From positions 186,001-250,000 of the forward strand of contig NZ_JBGGGT010000002.1 of the NCBI RefSeq assembly GCF_041276405.1: a DNA stretch of 64,000 nucleotides. The letters run 5' to 3'. Shown piece by piece: positions 15,875 to 24,477 of the stretch. Position 1 is the first letter of the stretch. Every line of letters begins with the position of its first letter. This stretch comes from Microvirga sp. TS319 (GTDB lineage: Bacteria > Pseudomonadota > Alphaproteobacteria > Rhizobiales > Beijerinckiaceae). The notes beneath the pieces are model-generated. The model was not told the origin of the DNA and made no database searches. It saw only the letters and a program-made list of their open reading frames with translations. The position numbers were made by a program, and so were the translations under genes.

Positions 15875-17284
15875 GTGGCGCGGATCATCGACGAAGACAG
15901 GCCGGCGAGCGGGAGCGGGCGGCAGGTCCGGCCCGTCATGGCCTCGCGCCCCGCCATACTGGGTTGGCTTCTGTTCGACTGGGCCTGCCAGCCGTTCTTC
16001 ACGCTGGTCACGACCTTCGTGTTCGCGCCGTATTTCGCGGCCTCGCTCGCGCCCGATCCCGTGACGGGCCAGAGCCTGTGGGGCTACGCGACGGCGGCGG
16101 CGGGCTTCGCTCTCGCGATTCTCTCGCCCGTTCTCGGCTCGGTGGCCGACGCCACGGGGCCGAAGAAGCCCTGGATCGCCGCCTGCGGCCTCGCGCTGTT
16201 CGTGGCCTCCTTCGCCCTCTGGTACGCCGCGCCGGGCGCGCCGCATGCGATCGCAACCGCCCTGGTCGGCTTCGCCTTCGCGACGATCGCCGTGGAAGTG
16301 GCGGCCGTGTTCAACAACGCGATGATCCCGCATCTCGTGCCGCCGGATCGCTACGGGCGGCTCTCGGGTACCGGCTGGGCAATCGGCTATCTCGGCGGGC
16401 TGATCTCGCTGGTGATCGTGCTGGGCTTCCTCGCGGCGGATGCAGGCAGCGGCAGGACGGTTCTCGGCTTCACGCCTCTCTTCGGGCTCGATCCCGTCTT
16501 ACGCGAAGGCGATCGGGTCACCGGTCCGTTCTCGGCCCTGTGGTTTCTCGTCTTCGTCCTGCCGCTCTTTCTCTTCACGCCCGACATCGCGCGCTCCAAG
16601 CTGCGGTTCGGCGAGGCAGTGCGCCAGGGGCTCGCGCAGGTGCGGAGCACGCTCGAGGACGCCCGGCGGCACGAAGGCGTGCTGAGATTCCTCATCGCCA
16701 ACATGGTCTATCAGGACGCGCTCGTCGCGCTCTTCGCGTTCGGGGGCATCTATGGCGCGGGTGTCTTCGGATGGCAGGCGACGGAACTCGGCCTCTTCGG
16801 CATCCTGCTCACCATCACGGGAACGGCCGGGGCGCTGATCGGCGGGCGTCTCGACGACCGCTTCGGCGCGAAGCCCGTGATCCTGGGTGCGATCCTGGTG
16901 CTCGCCCTCGTCTGCGTGGGCGTGCTGTCGCTCGGCCGCGAGCACGTTCTCTTCGTGATTCCGACCGCACCGTCCGCGCCCGACGGCGGCCTCTACGATT
17001 CCGCGCCCGAAAAGCTGTTCGTTCTGCTCGGCCTCGTCATCGGGGCAGTGGCAGGGCCGCTGCAGGCCTCGTCCCGCAGCATGCTCGCGCGGCTCGTGCC
17101 GGCCCGCGAGGCCGGGCGCTATTTCGGTCTGCTGGCCCTGTCCGGCAAGGTCACGTCCTTCCTGGCGCCGCTCGCCGTGGCTCTTGCCACCGCGATCTTC
17201 AGGACGCAGGCCGCGGGACCGGCGGTGCTGATCCTGTTCCTGCTCGCGGGTTTCGCCCTTCTGAGCGGCGTGAAGAAGGCGTAA
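15875..17284 (+). CDS. MFS transporter, UMF1/Atg22 family
   Basis: A 469-residue inner-membrane protein with about twelve hydrophobic helices. The family marks are the first helix ILGWLLFDWACQPFFTLV, the A-motif-like loop GSVADATGPKKPW and the second-half GGRLDDRFGAKPVI. The group is related to yeast Atg22, a vacuolar amino-acid effluxer. Amino-acid export would fit its position directly behind glutamate dehydrogenase, but the bacterial substrate is unknown. The GTG at 15875 lies three bases after the preceding stop. An ATG at 15938 would remove a 21-residue hydrophilic leader and is an alternative start. Confidence 0.85.
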   Translation: MARIIDEDRPASGSGRQVRPVMASRPAILGWLLFDWACQPFFTLVTTFVFAPYFAASLAPDPVTGQSLWGYATAAAGFALAILSPVLGSVADATGPKKPWIAACGLALFVASFALWYAAPGAPHAIATALVGFAFATIAVEVAAVFNNAMIPHLVPPDRYGRLSGTGWAIGYLGGLISLVIVLGFLAADAGSGRTVLGFTPLFGLDPVLREGDRVTGPFSALWFLVFVLPLFLFTPDIARSKLRFGEAVRQGLAQVRSTLEDARRHEGVLRFLIANMVYQDALVALFAFGGIYGAGVFGWQATELGLFGILLTITGTAGALIGGRLDDRFGAKPVILGAILVLALVCVGVLSLGREHVLFVIPTAPSAPDGGLYDSAPEKLFVLLGLVIGAVAGPLQASSRSMLARLVPAREAGRYFGLLALSGKVTSFLAPLAVALATAIFRTQAAGPAVLILFLLAGFALLSGVKKA

Positions 17285-17306
17285 GCCGATTGTCTGTCAG
17301 TTCGTC

Positions 17307-17340
17307 ATCCCCGACGCCGGGCTGGGGATTCAGTTCTTTC
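17307..17340 (+). terminator. Weak terminator-like hairpin after the MFS gene
   Basis: ATCCCC (17307-17312) can pair with GGGGAT (17324-17329). A T-rich but interrupted tail, TCAGTTCTTTCTTT, follows. It lies 22 bases after the MFS stop. The stem is short, and the sequence also resembles a common rhizobial intergenic palindrome, so the terminator call is tentative. Confidence 0.35.
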
Positions 17341-17350
17341 TTTCAGACGT

Positions 17351-17465
17351 AGCGCATCGCGCGAAACAGTGGCCCCGGTTTTTCGCGAGATCGATGCGCT
17401 CTTTCCAAGAAAGGAGCATCGGATCGAATCCCAAAGGTGCAAATCCGCTTCCGCGTCCGATGCTC
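17351..17465. repeat. Dispersed composite palindrome, modules B then A
   Basis: Module B runs from AGCGCATCGCGCG (17351) to CGATGCGCT (17400). A CTTTCCAAGAAAG spacer leads into module A, from GGAGCATCGGATCG (17413) to CGTCCGATGCTC (17465). Each module is an inverted repeat with about nine paired bases at its ends. It fills part of the gap between the convergent MFS and purH genes. Confidence 0.8.
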
Positions 17466-17477
17466 AAGTGCTGCCAA

Positions 17478-17517
17478 AGACGTGGATGGCCGGGACGAGC
17501 CCGGCCATGACAGAAGG
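17478..17517. repeat. Dispersed palindrome, ATGGCCGGG type
   Basis: ATGGCCGGG (17486-17494), ACGAG, CCCGGCCAT (17500-17508) within an AGACGTGG...GACAGAAGG context. A second copy with the same flanks and loop is at 28029-28069. Similar intergenic palindromes are common in rhizobial genomes. It lies just downstream of purH. Confidence 0.7.
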
Positions 17518-17539
17518 AGCGTGGGGACAGCTCTGACAT

Positions 17540-19132
17540 TCAGTGCCTGAAATGCCGATGGCCCGTGAAGACCATGGCGAGACCGGCCTCGTCGGCGGCC
17601 TTGATGACCTCGTCGTCGCGCATGGAGCCGCCGGGCTGGATCACGGCGGTGGCGCCGGCCTCGGCTGCGGCGAGCAGGCCGTCCGCGAAGGGGAAGAAGG
17701 CGTCGGATGCCACGACCGAGCCCTTGGCGAGGGTCTCGGGCAGGTTCGCGGCCTTAGCGGCCTCCGCTGCCTTCCAGGCGGCGATGCGGGAGGAATCGAC
17801 GCGGCTCATCTGGCCCGCGCCGATGCCGACCGTGGCCAGGTCCCTGGCATAGACGATGGCGTTCGACTTCACGTGCTTGGCGACCCGGAACGCGAAGCGC
17901 AGATCCGCGAGCTCGCGCTCGCTGGGCGCGCGCTTCGTCACCACCTTCAGGTCCATGGCGTCGACGATGGCGTTGTCGCGGCCCTGCGCCAGGAAGCCGC
18001 CCGCCACCGTGCGGATGGTCAGGCCCGGCTGGCGCGGATCGGGCAGGGATCCCGCGAGCAGCAGGCGCAGGTTCTTCTTGGCGGCCACGATGGCGATGGC
18101 CTCCTCGCTCGCTTCCGGCGCGATGATCACTTCCGTGAAGATCTCGGTGATGGCTTTTGCCGCCTCCGCGTCGAGCGGGCGATTCATGGCCACGATGCCC
18201 CCGAAGGCGGAAACGGGGTCGCAGCGCAGGGCCTTCTCGTAGGCCTCAACGAGGCTCTTGCCTTCCGCCACGCCACAGGGGTTGGCGTGCTTGACGATCA
18301 CGATGGCGGCGGAGCGGTCCGGGTTGAACTCGGCCACGGCCTCATAGGCCGCGTCGGTGTCGTTGATGTTGTTGTAGGAGAGCTGCTTGCCCTGTACCTG
18401 GCGGGCGGTGGCGACGCCGGGGCGCTGCTCGGGGGTGCGATAGAAGGCGGCGCTCTGGTGCGGATTTTCGCCGTAGCGCATCACCTCCGCGATCGCGCCG
18501 CCAATGGCCCTGAAGGGCGGGTTCGGCTCGTTCAGCTCGTTGGCGAACCAGTTGGAGATCGCGGCGTCATAGGCGGCCGTGCGGGCATAGGCCTTCTGGG
18601 CGAGGCGGCGGCGCAGGGTCGCGGTAACGGCGCCGTCGTGCTGGGCGAGATCGAAAAGGACCGCGGCATAATCGGTGCCGTCCACCACCACGGCCACGTC
18701 GCCGTGGTTCTTGGCCGCCGCGCGGATCATGGCGGGGCCGCCGATATCGATGTTCTCGATGCAGTCGTCGAAGGGCTTGCCGGCCGCCACCGTCGCCTCG
18801 AAGGGATAGAGGTTCACGACCAGGAGGTCGATGGGCTGGATGCCGTGGGCGAGCATCGCCGCCTGATGCTCGGGGTTGGCCCGGATGCCGAGGAGGCCGC
18901 CATGAACGGCGGGATGGAGCGTCTTCACTCGCCCGTCCATCATCTCGGGAAAGCCCGTGAGATCGCTCACGTCCTTCACCGGAAGGCCGGCCTCGCTCAA
19001 TGCCTTGTGCGTGCCGCCGGTGGAGACCAGCTCGACCCCGCGCTCGGACAGCGCCCGGGCGAAGTCCACGAGACCCGTCTTATCGGATACGGAAAGCAGA
19101 GCGCGGGAGATGCGCTTCGGATCGCTCGGCAT
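17540..19132 (-). CDS. purH: Bifunctional AICAR transformylase / IMP cyclohydrolase
   Basis: A 530-residue enzyme for the last two steps of purine biosynthesis, AICAR to FAICAR to IMP. The N-terminal MGS-like cyclohydrolase domain (about 1-200) begins [16 protein letters not shown] and contains STGGTHKAL and [14 protein letters not shown]. The transformylase domain has [23 protein letters not shown] and the catalytic KHANPCG. The C-terminus [16 protein letters not shown]...FTGHRHFRH is complete. ATG 19132 with GGAG eight bases upstream is preferred over a longer frame to 19177. The rsmB-heparinase-purH gene order is shared with many rhizobia. Confidence 0.97.
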   Translation of the reverse strand: MPSDPKRISRALLSVSDKTGLVDFARALSERGVELVSTGGTHKALSEAGLPVKDVSDLTGFPEMMDGRVKTLHPAVHGGLLGIRANPEHQAAMLAHGIQPIDLLVVNLYPFEATVAAGKPFDDCIENIDIGGPAMIRAAAKNHGDVAVVVDGTDYAAVLFDLAQHDGAVTATLRRRLAQKAYARTAAYDAAISNWFANELNEPNPPFRAIGGAIAEVMRYGENPHQSAAFYRTPEQRPGVATARQVQGKQLSYNNINDTDAAYEAVAEFNPDRSAAIVIVKHANPCGVAEGKSLVEAYEKALRCDPVSAFGGIVAMNRPLDAEAAKAITEIFTEVIIAPEASEEAIAIVAAKKNLRLLLAGSLPDPRQPGLTIRTVAGGFLAQGRDNAIVDAMDLKVVTKRAPSERELADLRFAFRVAKHVKSNAIVYARDLATVGIGAGQMSRVDSSRIAAWKAAEAAKAANLPETLAKGSVVASDAFFPFADGLLAAAEAGATAVIQPGGSMRDDEVIKAADEAGLAMVFTGHRHFRH

Positions 19133-19225
19133 GGCGGCCGCTCCATTGAAGGGGTAAGAATGCGGGCGCGATAGCACGATGAATCCGGGTTGGGAACCCG
19201 AGTGGCCGGATTTGCAGCCCTGCGG

Positions 19226-20980
19226 TCAGAGCAGATCGGAGTTGGCCTCGGAGGGCTGGCCTGGATTGAACGTGCGGGCCAGGCGCTCGAAGCGCCAGCG
19301 GACGGACGGGGTCTCGCCCGGGCGGATGCCGAGAACGATCTGCTCCGTGCGGCGCATGCCGTCGGGCGCGGCCAGGAACACGCTGTCCTCTACGGAGGCT
19401 TCGACGGGAAGGGCCGAGAACTGCCAGGCCTCTTGGTTGGGCAGCACGAGCATGACCACCCGGCCGCCCTGCGCCCGGCTCGCCCGGACGCCGGGGGCGA
19501 GATGGAAGCGGATGACCGCTTCCGTCGTGGCGGCGCCTTCGCCCCAGAAGACGTCCTCGCCCTCCAGGAGATTGCCCTTGGGAGCGAGCTGCAGCCGACG
19601 TTCGTGGGTCAGGCCGAAACGCGGGCGGTAGCCGTCGTGGCTGGCGGTGAGAACCTGCGCGTGCTCGCGCTCGCTGCGTTCGGAGGTGACCCGCTCGGGG
19701 CCCGAGATCACCACCGGCCCGATGCGGCCGAGGAGCCAGCGCCCGATCCGGCGGTTCAGCCAGGTGCCCCTGTCGCCGACCATCTGGCAGGACGAGACGT
19801 CGCTGATCGAAGCGGTGGAATGCGCGGCCGTCGAGCGCGAGGCCTGGATGATGGCGTCGCCCGCAATCCGGGGCGTGCCGCAATTGACCACGATCCGCTG
19901 CGAACCCGAGGAGAACTCGAAGGACAGGCAACCCGCCCCAGCCTCCGTCGACAGGGGCGTCGGTGGCGGCGCGCCCACATCCATCACCAGCAGGCTGCGC
20001 CCGGCCTCCATCCGCTCGTAGCCCGAATGGGGCGCGTGCTGGATCGGCTGGCTGCGCATGTCGTCGTAGGTGAGCAGGGTGGCGAGATGATCCGCCGCCG
20101 TCACGCCCATGCCGTTGAAATGCGAGAGCGTGCCGTCTCCGTGACGGAACATCCGCACCATGGGCAGCATGCGATCGATGGCGTTGAGCAGGGCCCCGGG
20201 CGTGTCGACCTCGCGGCTGGCGAACATCTGGCGCAGCGGCAGAAGGTCGAAGAGCAATTCGACCAGGATGCGCGGATTGCGGCTCGCATGGCCTCCGTCG
20301 GCGAGGATCTGGCGTTCCAGCTCGCGGGCGAGCAGGCGGCTCGCCCGCCTCAAGTGCCGCTCGAGCCCCTCGCAGCACAGGCCCGCATAGCAGAGCGCGA
20401 TGGCGGCCATGAGCTGCTGCTGGGGCAGGGCGCCGGAGCGCACATGGCGCTCGAGCTCGCGCACATGCTGCCCGATGAGGCGCAGGAAGCGCTGATAGAA
20501 CGCATGGTCCGCCCCTTCGAGGATCAGCGGCGACTGGCTGATGAAGGACATGAGGCGGCGGGCGATCACCTGCGTGTCGCAGGCGGTCTTCCGGTCGCCC
20601 AGCTTCGACGAGACGAACTCGTCGACCAGCGAGCGGGCATTGGCCTGCGCGAGAGCGGTGCCGGCGGCGCGCAGGTGCCGCAGCCAGCCGAAGCCGTAGA
20701 GCGCCTCGGCCCATGCCCGGCTCGGCGGCGCGAAGGCGAAGGGCGATCGGCCGCTCGTGGTGATGGCGCGGCCCGCGAAGGCGAAAAAACCGGAATAGAT
20801 GTCGGTCGCGATGGTGGGGTCGGCGGTGCGCAAATCCTGCGGCGCGAAGAGCAGGCGCACCGGCTGCGGCGTCCTGGTGAACACCTTGGACAGGCTCCAG
20901 ACCGTGGCCCCACGCATGCCGCGGCCCGCCTCCGACAAGGCGAGCCTGTACAGACGCCAGCGATCTGGCCCGAAATCCAC
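19226..20980 (-). CDS. Heparinase II/III family protein
   Basis: A 584-residue protein. An N-terminal alpha/alpha-barrel-like region has LSFISQSPLILEGADHAFYQRFLRLIGQHV (in parts) and DGGHASRNPRILVELL. A C-terminal beta-sheet domain (about residue 330 onward) includes VNCGTP and HDGYRPRFGLTHER. These match the rhizobial heparinase II/III-like proteins, presumed polysaccharide lyases. No clear Sec signal is seen at the N-terminus (MDFGPDRWRLYRLALSEAG), which is odd for a lyase of extracellular polymer and suggests a cytosolic or peripheral role. It lies between rsmB and purH on the same strand. The substrate is unknown. Confidence 0.87.
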   Translation of the reverse strand: MDFGPDRWRLYRLALSEAGRGMRGATVWSLSKVFTRTPQPVRLLFAPQDLRTADPTIATDIYSGFFAFAGRAITTSGRSPFAFAPPSRAWAEALYGFGWLRHLRAAGTALAQANARSLVDEFVSSKLGDRKTACDTQVIARRLMSFISQSPLILEGADHAFYQRFLRLIGQHVRELERHVRSGALPQQQLMAAIALCYAGLCCEGLERHLRRASRLLARELERQILADGGHASRNPRILVELLFDLLPLRQMFASREVDTPGALLNAIDRMLPMVRMFRHGDGTLSHFNGMGVTAADHLATLLTYDDMRSQPIQHAPHSGYERMEAGRSLLVMDVGAPPPTPLSTEAGAGCLSFEFSSGSQRIVVNCGTPRIAGDAIIQASRSTAAHSTASISDVSSCQMVGDRGTWLNRRIGRWLLGRIGPVVISGPERVTSERSEREHAQVLTASHDGYRPRFGLTHERRLQLAPKGNLLEGEDVFWGEGAATTEAVIRFHLAPGVRASRAQGGRVVMLVLPNQEAWQFSALPVEASVEDSVFLAAPDGMRRTEQIVLGIRPGETPSVRWRFERLARTFNPGQPSEANSDLL

Positions 20981-21151
20981 CCGTGGCGCTCCTTCACGTC
21001 AAGCTCGTCCGCGCCAGCATAAGGGGGAGTTCCTGCTGACTGGTTAACAACGCGTAAGCGCTTGCCGCATTGTTCGGGTTCATCAGGCTTGTCCTCAACC
21101 CGGCGAGGATTGCGGGGGCAACCCGTCCCGAATGAAAATCGGCCTTGCTTC

Positions 21152-21192
21152 TCCTTCGAGGCACCGCGGACGCAGCGCCTCAGGATGAGGAC
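21152..21192. repeat. Rhizobial-type intergenic palindrome (single copy here)
   Basis: The segment CCTTCGAGGC...GCCTCAGGATGAGG in the gap between the heparinase and rsmB genes has the look of a repeat widespread in Rhizobiales intergenic DNA. Only one copy is seen in this window, so the call rests on memory of the family. The rest of the gap (20981-21211) shows no ORF or terminator. Confidence 0.4.
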
Positions 21193-21211
21193 AGGGCCCG
21201 GCCTCTTGCAA

Positions 21212-22522
21212 TCAGGATGCCTTCACGAAGCGTGCGACAAAGAAGCCGTCGAGGCCACCCCGCTCGTGACCGGGGGATACGAGATGGCAGGGCAGGGTGC
21301 GCAGGTCGCCCTCGGGGGTGAGGCATTCGGTGAGGCCGCCGATTTCGTCGGCCGTGATCGGCTGGCGGGCGAAGTCGGGATGACGGACGAGAAAGCCCGC
21401 GGCCTGCCGTTCGCCTTCCTCGGCTTCGAGCGAGCAGGTGCAGTAGACCAGGCGCCCACCCGGCTTCAGCAGGCCCGCCGCCTTGTCGAGCAGGCGCGTC
21501 TGAAGTCCCGAGAGCTTGCGGATGTCCTCCTCGCTCTTGGTCCAGGCCACGTCCGGATGACGGCGGATCGTGCCGGTGGCCGAGCAGGGCGCGTCGAGCA
21601 GGATGGCGTCGAAGGGCGCTTCATCGAGCTTTTCGGCATCGATGGCGCGGGTCTCGGCTTTGAGGTGGAGGCGGGCGAGATTGTCCTCCAGCCGCTTGAG
21701 GCGCTTTGCCGAGCGGTCGACGGCGAGCACGTCGGCGCCGGTCACGGCGAGCTGTGCCGTCTTGCCGCCCGGAGCGGCGCACAGATCCGCGATGCGCTCG
21801 CCGGGCCGGGCCTGGAGCAGGCGCGCCGGAAGGGCGGCAGCGGCGTCCTGCACCCACCATGCGCCCTCGTCGAAGCCCGGAAGGTCGCGGATCGCGGTGC
21901 GCTCCTGAAGGCGGATGCTGCCGGTGGGCAGCAGAACGCCGTTGACGCGCTCCGCCCAGGAGGCGGCCTCCTCCTTCACGGACAGGTCGACCGACGCCAT
22001 GGCGCGATGCGCCTCCGCGATCCTGGCCGCGAGCTCCTCGCCATATTGCGCCACCCAGCGCTCTTCAAGCCAGGTGGGCGTGTCGAGCCAGGGCTCCTGC
22101 CGTGCCAGGATCATGTCGCGCTCGCGGGCGACGCGCCGCAGCACGGCATTGATGAAGCCGCCCGCGTGGGAAAGCTTCGCGTCCTCCTGCGCGAGCTGCA
22201 CGGCACAGTCGACGGCGGCATGGTCCGGCACGTCGAGAAAGAGGATCTGGGCCGCGCCGGTGGCGAGAAGATGCAGCAGCCGCTCGTCCTTGGGCTCCCG
22301 GTTGAGGCGCTCGTTGAGCGCGCGGCCGAGGGTTCCGAGGCGGCGGAAAGTCACGATCGCGATGGCCCGCGCGAGGGCCTCGTCGCGCGCAGACAGGTTC
22401 TCCTTGGGCGAGAGCTCGTCCAGCACGTCGTCGAGCGGCACGCGCCGCTTCATGGTTTCCGTAACCGCCATCCAGGCGAGGCGGCGGGGACCTAAGCCCG
22501 CCTGTTCTTCCGATTGACTCAA
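21212..22522 (-). CDS. rsmB: 16S rRNA m5C methyltransferase-like protein (RsmB/NOP2 family)
   Basis: About 436 residues. An NusB-like N-terminal domain (RPLDDVLDEL-type start, AINAVLRR-like GGFINAVLRRVARER) is followed by a SAM-dependent methyltransferase domain with ADLCAAPGGKTAQLA, the two cysteine motifs LLDAPCSATGTIRRHPD and YCTCSLEAEEGE, and a DGFFVARF C-terminus. The enzyme makes 5-methylcytosine in 16S rRNA. The start is uncertain. The first ATG (22471) would cut off the conserved LGPRRLAW segment, so the TTG at 22522, five bases after the htpX stop, is preferred. The longer frame that runs across htpX is an artefact. Confidence 0.85.
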   Translation of the reverse strand: MSQSEEQAGLGPRRLAWMAVTETMKRRVPLDDVLDELSPKENLSARDEALARAIAIVTFRRLGTLGRALNERLNREPKDERLLHLLATGAAQILFLDVPDHAAVDCAVQLAQEDAKLSHAGGFINAVLRRVARERDMILARQEPWLDTPTWLEERWVAQYGEELAARIAEAHRAMASVDLSVKEEAASWAERVNGVLLPTGSIRLQERTAIRDLPGFDEGAWWVQDAAAALPARLLQARPGERIADLCAAPGGKTAQLAVTGADVLAVDRSAKRLKRLEDNLARLHLKAETRAIDAEKLDEAPFDAILLDAPCSATGTIRRHPDVAWTKSEEDIRKLSGLQTRLLDKAAGLLKPGGRLVYCTCSLEAEEGERQAAGFLVRHPDFARQPITADEIGGLTECLTPEGDLRTLPCHLVSPGHERGGLDGFFVARFVKAS

Positions 22523-22527
22523 AATTC

Positions 22528-23448
22528 TTAACCCCAAGGTCCGCGGCGGGGCGGCTGGCCCCAGGGACTCGATGCGCTTTGCGTGACGAAGCCGGCCTGC
22601 GGCGCGGCCCCCATCTCCTGCGCCAAAGATTGGAGCGCCGCAATCCTGTTTTCCGTCGCCGGATGCGTGGAGAACAGGTTGTCCATGCCGTGGCCGGAGA
22701 GCGGGTTGATGATGAAGAGGGGCGCCGTGGCCGGATGGCGCTCGGCGTCCATGTTGGGCACATGGGCCACGCCGCCCGCGATCTTCGCCAGCGCCGAGGC
22801 CAGCGACAGGGGCTGGCCGCAGATCTGGGCGCCCATCCGGTCGGCGTCGTATTCCCGCGAGCGGCTGATCGCCATCTGGATGATCATGGCGGCGATCGGC
22901 GCGATGATGACGGTCGCCAGCATCACGATCGGGTTGGGCCGCTCGTTGCCGCGCCCGCCGAAGAAGAAGCCGAACTGCGCCAGCGTCGCGATGGCGCCCG
23001 CGATGGTGGCGCTCACGGTCATGATGAGGGTGTCGCGGTTCCTGACATGGGCGAGCTCGTGCGCCATCACGCCCGCGACCTCGTCGTAGGAGAGCATGTT
23101 GAGAAGGCCCGTGGTGGCCGCGACTGCGGCGTTTTCCGGGTTGCGGCCGGTGGCGAACGCGTTCGGCTGCGGGTTGTCGATGAGGTAGACCCGCGGCATG
23201 GGAAGGCCGGCGTTGCGGGACAGATCCCGTACCATGCGGACCAGATCCGGCGCGGTCCGTTCGTCCACCTCCACTGCGTGATGGGCGGCGAGCGCCAGCC
23301 GGTCGGAGTTCCAATAGGCATAGAGATTGGTAGCAAGGCCTAAGCCCAGCGCGATCATCATGCCGGTCGCGCCGCCGAGCAGATAGCCGACGACGCCGAA
23401 CAGGGCCATGAGGCCGGCCAGCAGCATTCCGGTCTTGACGGTGTTCAT
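22528..23448 (-). CDS. htpX: Zinc metalloprotease HtpX homologue
   Basis: A 306-residue M48B membrane protease. Two N-terminal helices (about 5-40) precede the zinc motif HELAH at residues 130-134 ([11 protein letters not shown]). Two further helices (about 142-192) follow, and the third ligand Glu is in [10 protein letters not shown] near residue 199. HtpX cleaves misfolded membrane proteins alongside FtsH under envelope or heat stress. ATG 23448 has GGAG eight bases upstream. It is followed by rsmB five bases later, a pairing common in Rhizobiales. The glycine/proline-rich tail (ending PRRGPWG) is typical of alphaproteobacterial members. Confidence 0.95.
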   Translation of the reverse strand: MNTVKTGMLLAGLMALFGVVGYLLGGATGMMIALGLGLATNLYAYWNSDRLALAAHHAVEVDERTAPDLVRMVRDLSRNAGLPMPRVYLIDNPQPNAFATGRNPENAAVAATTGLLNMLSYDEVAGVMAHELAHVRNRDTLIMTVSATIAGAIATLAQFGFFFGGRGNERPNPIVMLATVIIAPIAAMIIQMAISRSREYDADRMGAQICGQPLSLASALAKIAGGVAHVPNMDAERHPATAPLFIINPLSGHGMDNLFSTHPATENRIAALQSLAQEMGAAPQAGFVTQSASSPWGQPPRRGPWG

Positions 23449-23592
23449 CGGGGTCTCCACGTCGAGCAGACAATCATCCGTTTCGCCCCTCATGTGGGAA
23501 CGGTCGAGCTCCCGACCAAGAGCTCCCGACCAAGAGCGTCCGCGCCCATTGGCCTCTCCCGCAGCCAGTCCGGACCTGTTAAAAGCCTTGTC

Positions 23593-23829
23593 ATGAGCAC
23601 CAACGATACTCCCGAGAACACCTCGCGTCCCGTCCTGGATGGGGCCGCGCCCGGAAAAATCCTCTCGCCCGCGGCCCAGCGAGCCCTCGAAGAGGCCGCC
23701 CGGCGGCGCCATGAGATCGACGCCCACGCGGCCGAGATCGCCAGGGAGAAGGAACATCAGGGCCGTGGCGGGCTGGAGCCCGTGCGCTACGATGACTGGG
23801 AGGTGAAAGGCCTCGCCAGCGATTTCTAG
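23593..23829 (+). CDS. DUF1674 protein, SDHAF4-like succinate dehydrogenase assembly factor
   Basis: A 78-residue protein whose C-terminus, [21 protein letters not shown], carries the DUF1674 signature (P-x-R-Y-x-D-W-E-x-K-G, then DF). Mitochondrial SDHAF4 of this family shields the flavinylated SdhA subunit from oxidative damage during assembly. A similar chaperone role is likely here, although no sdh gene is in the window. The rest is a charged, alanine-rich helix. ATG 23593 is used because the conserved region is short and the longer upstream frame overlaps the htpX promoter region. It is divergent from htpX. Confidence 0.85.
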   Translation: MSTNDTPENTSRPVLDGAAPGKILSPAAQRALEEAARRRHEIDAHAAEIAREKEHQGRGGLEPVRYDDWEVKGLASDF

Positions 23830-23932
23830 AGCATCGAACGCAAAAGTGGGAACCGGTTTTGCGCGAAAAGATGCTCAAGATCACAATGCTACAGCGTCGG
23901 ACGTGGGTTCGATCTCATGTCCGATGCTGTAG
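23828..23932. repeat. Dispersed palindromes, module B-like then module A-like
   Basis: AGAGCATCGAACGCAAAAG to GATGCTC (23828-23876) encloses the AACCGGTTTT core of module B. It is followed by CTACAGCGTCGGACG to GTCCGATGCTGTAG (23889-23932), a diverged module A. The first arm overlaps the stop codon of the SDHAF4-like gene. Confidence 0.65.
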
Positions 23933-23950
23933 AAAATAATCGCGCCGGCA

Positions 23951-23977
23951 TGTCACATCCGGCGTCGCCGCCTCGTC
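23951..23977 (+). promoter_or_regulatory. Predicted ECF41 sigma-factor promoter
   Basis: TGTCACA (23951-23957), exactly 16 bases, then CGTC (23974-23977). This matches the -35/-10 pattern reported for ECF41-type sigma factors. It lies 39 bases before the start of the carboxymuconolactone-decarboxylase-like gene that heads the ECF41 operon, so the sigma factor would drive its own operon. Confidence 0.65.
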
Positions 23978-24015
23978 TTCGTGTCGTTCGCAACGCAATG
24001 CATAAGGACAAGACG

Positions 24016-24477
24016 ATGAAAGCACGGTTGATGCCCTTCGAAGTGGCGGCAGGCACCCTGAAGCCCCTGATCGACCTGGAAAACACCCTGAAGAACAGCG
24101 GGCTGGAGCACAGCCTGATCGATCTGGTGAAGACGCGCGCCTCTCAGATCAACGGCTGCGCCTATTGCATTCACATGCACACCAAGGATGCGCGCGCCCG
24201 TGGCGAGACCGAGGAGCGGCTTTACCTCCTCGACGCTTGGCGGGAATCACCCCTCTACAGCGACCGCGAGCGGGCGGCCCTGGCCTGGACCGAAGCCCTG
24301 ACGCTGGTGGCCGAGACCCATGCCCCCGACGAGGATTACGCCCGGCTCAGCGCGCATTTCACGCCCGAGGAGCAGGTGAACCTGACCGTGCTGATCGGCG
24401 CGATCAATGCCTGGAACCGCCTCGCCATCGGCTTCCGTTCCGTTCATCCGGCCGGAGCGGGCCGTGCGGCCGCCTGA
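24016..24477 (+). CDS. Carboxymuconolactone decarboxylase (AhpD-like) family protein, ECF41-linked
   Basis: A 153-residue all-helical protein with the AhpD-type active site NGCAYCIHMHTKDARA (CxxC, then His) near residue 51. It also has ALAWTEALTLVAETHAPDEDY and the C-terminal NLTVLIGAINAWNRLAIGFR. The CxxC/His set suggests peroxidase-linked disulfide chemistry, although the substrate is unknown. ATG 24016 with AAGGA eight bases upstream is chosen over upstream alternatives. The 3' end overlaps the sigma-factor gene. CMD-family genes are the characteristic partner of ECF41 sigma factors, and an ECF41-type promoter sits just upstream. Confidence 0.9.
   Translation: MKARLMPFEVAAGTLKPLIDLENTLKNSGLEHSLIDLVKTRASQINGCAYCIHMHTKDARARGETEERLYLLDAWRESPLYSDRERAALAWTEALTLVAETHAPDEDYARLSAHFTPEEQVNLTVLIGAINAWNRLAIGFRSVHPAGAGRAAA

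Noticed and set aside
21212..23473. A single 753-residue protein spanning rsmB and most of htpX
   Set aside because: The first 300 residues are an out-of-frame reading of htpX. The true htpX frame is conserved, so rsmB must start near 22522.
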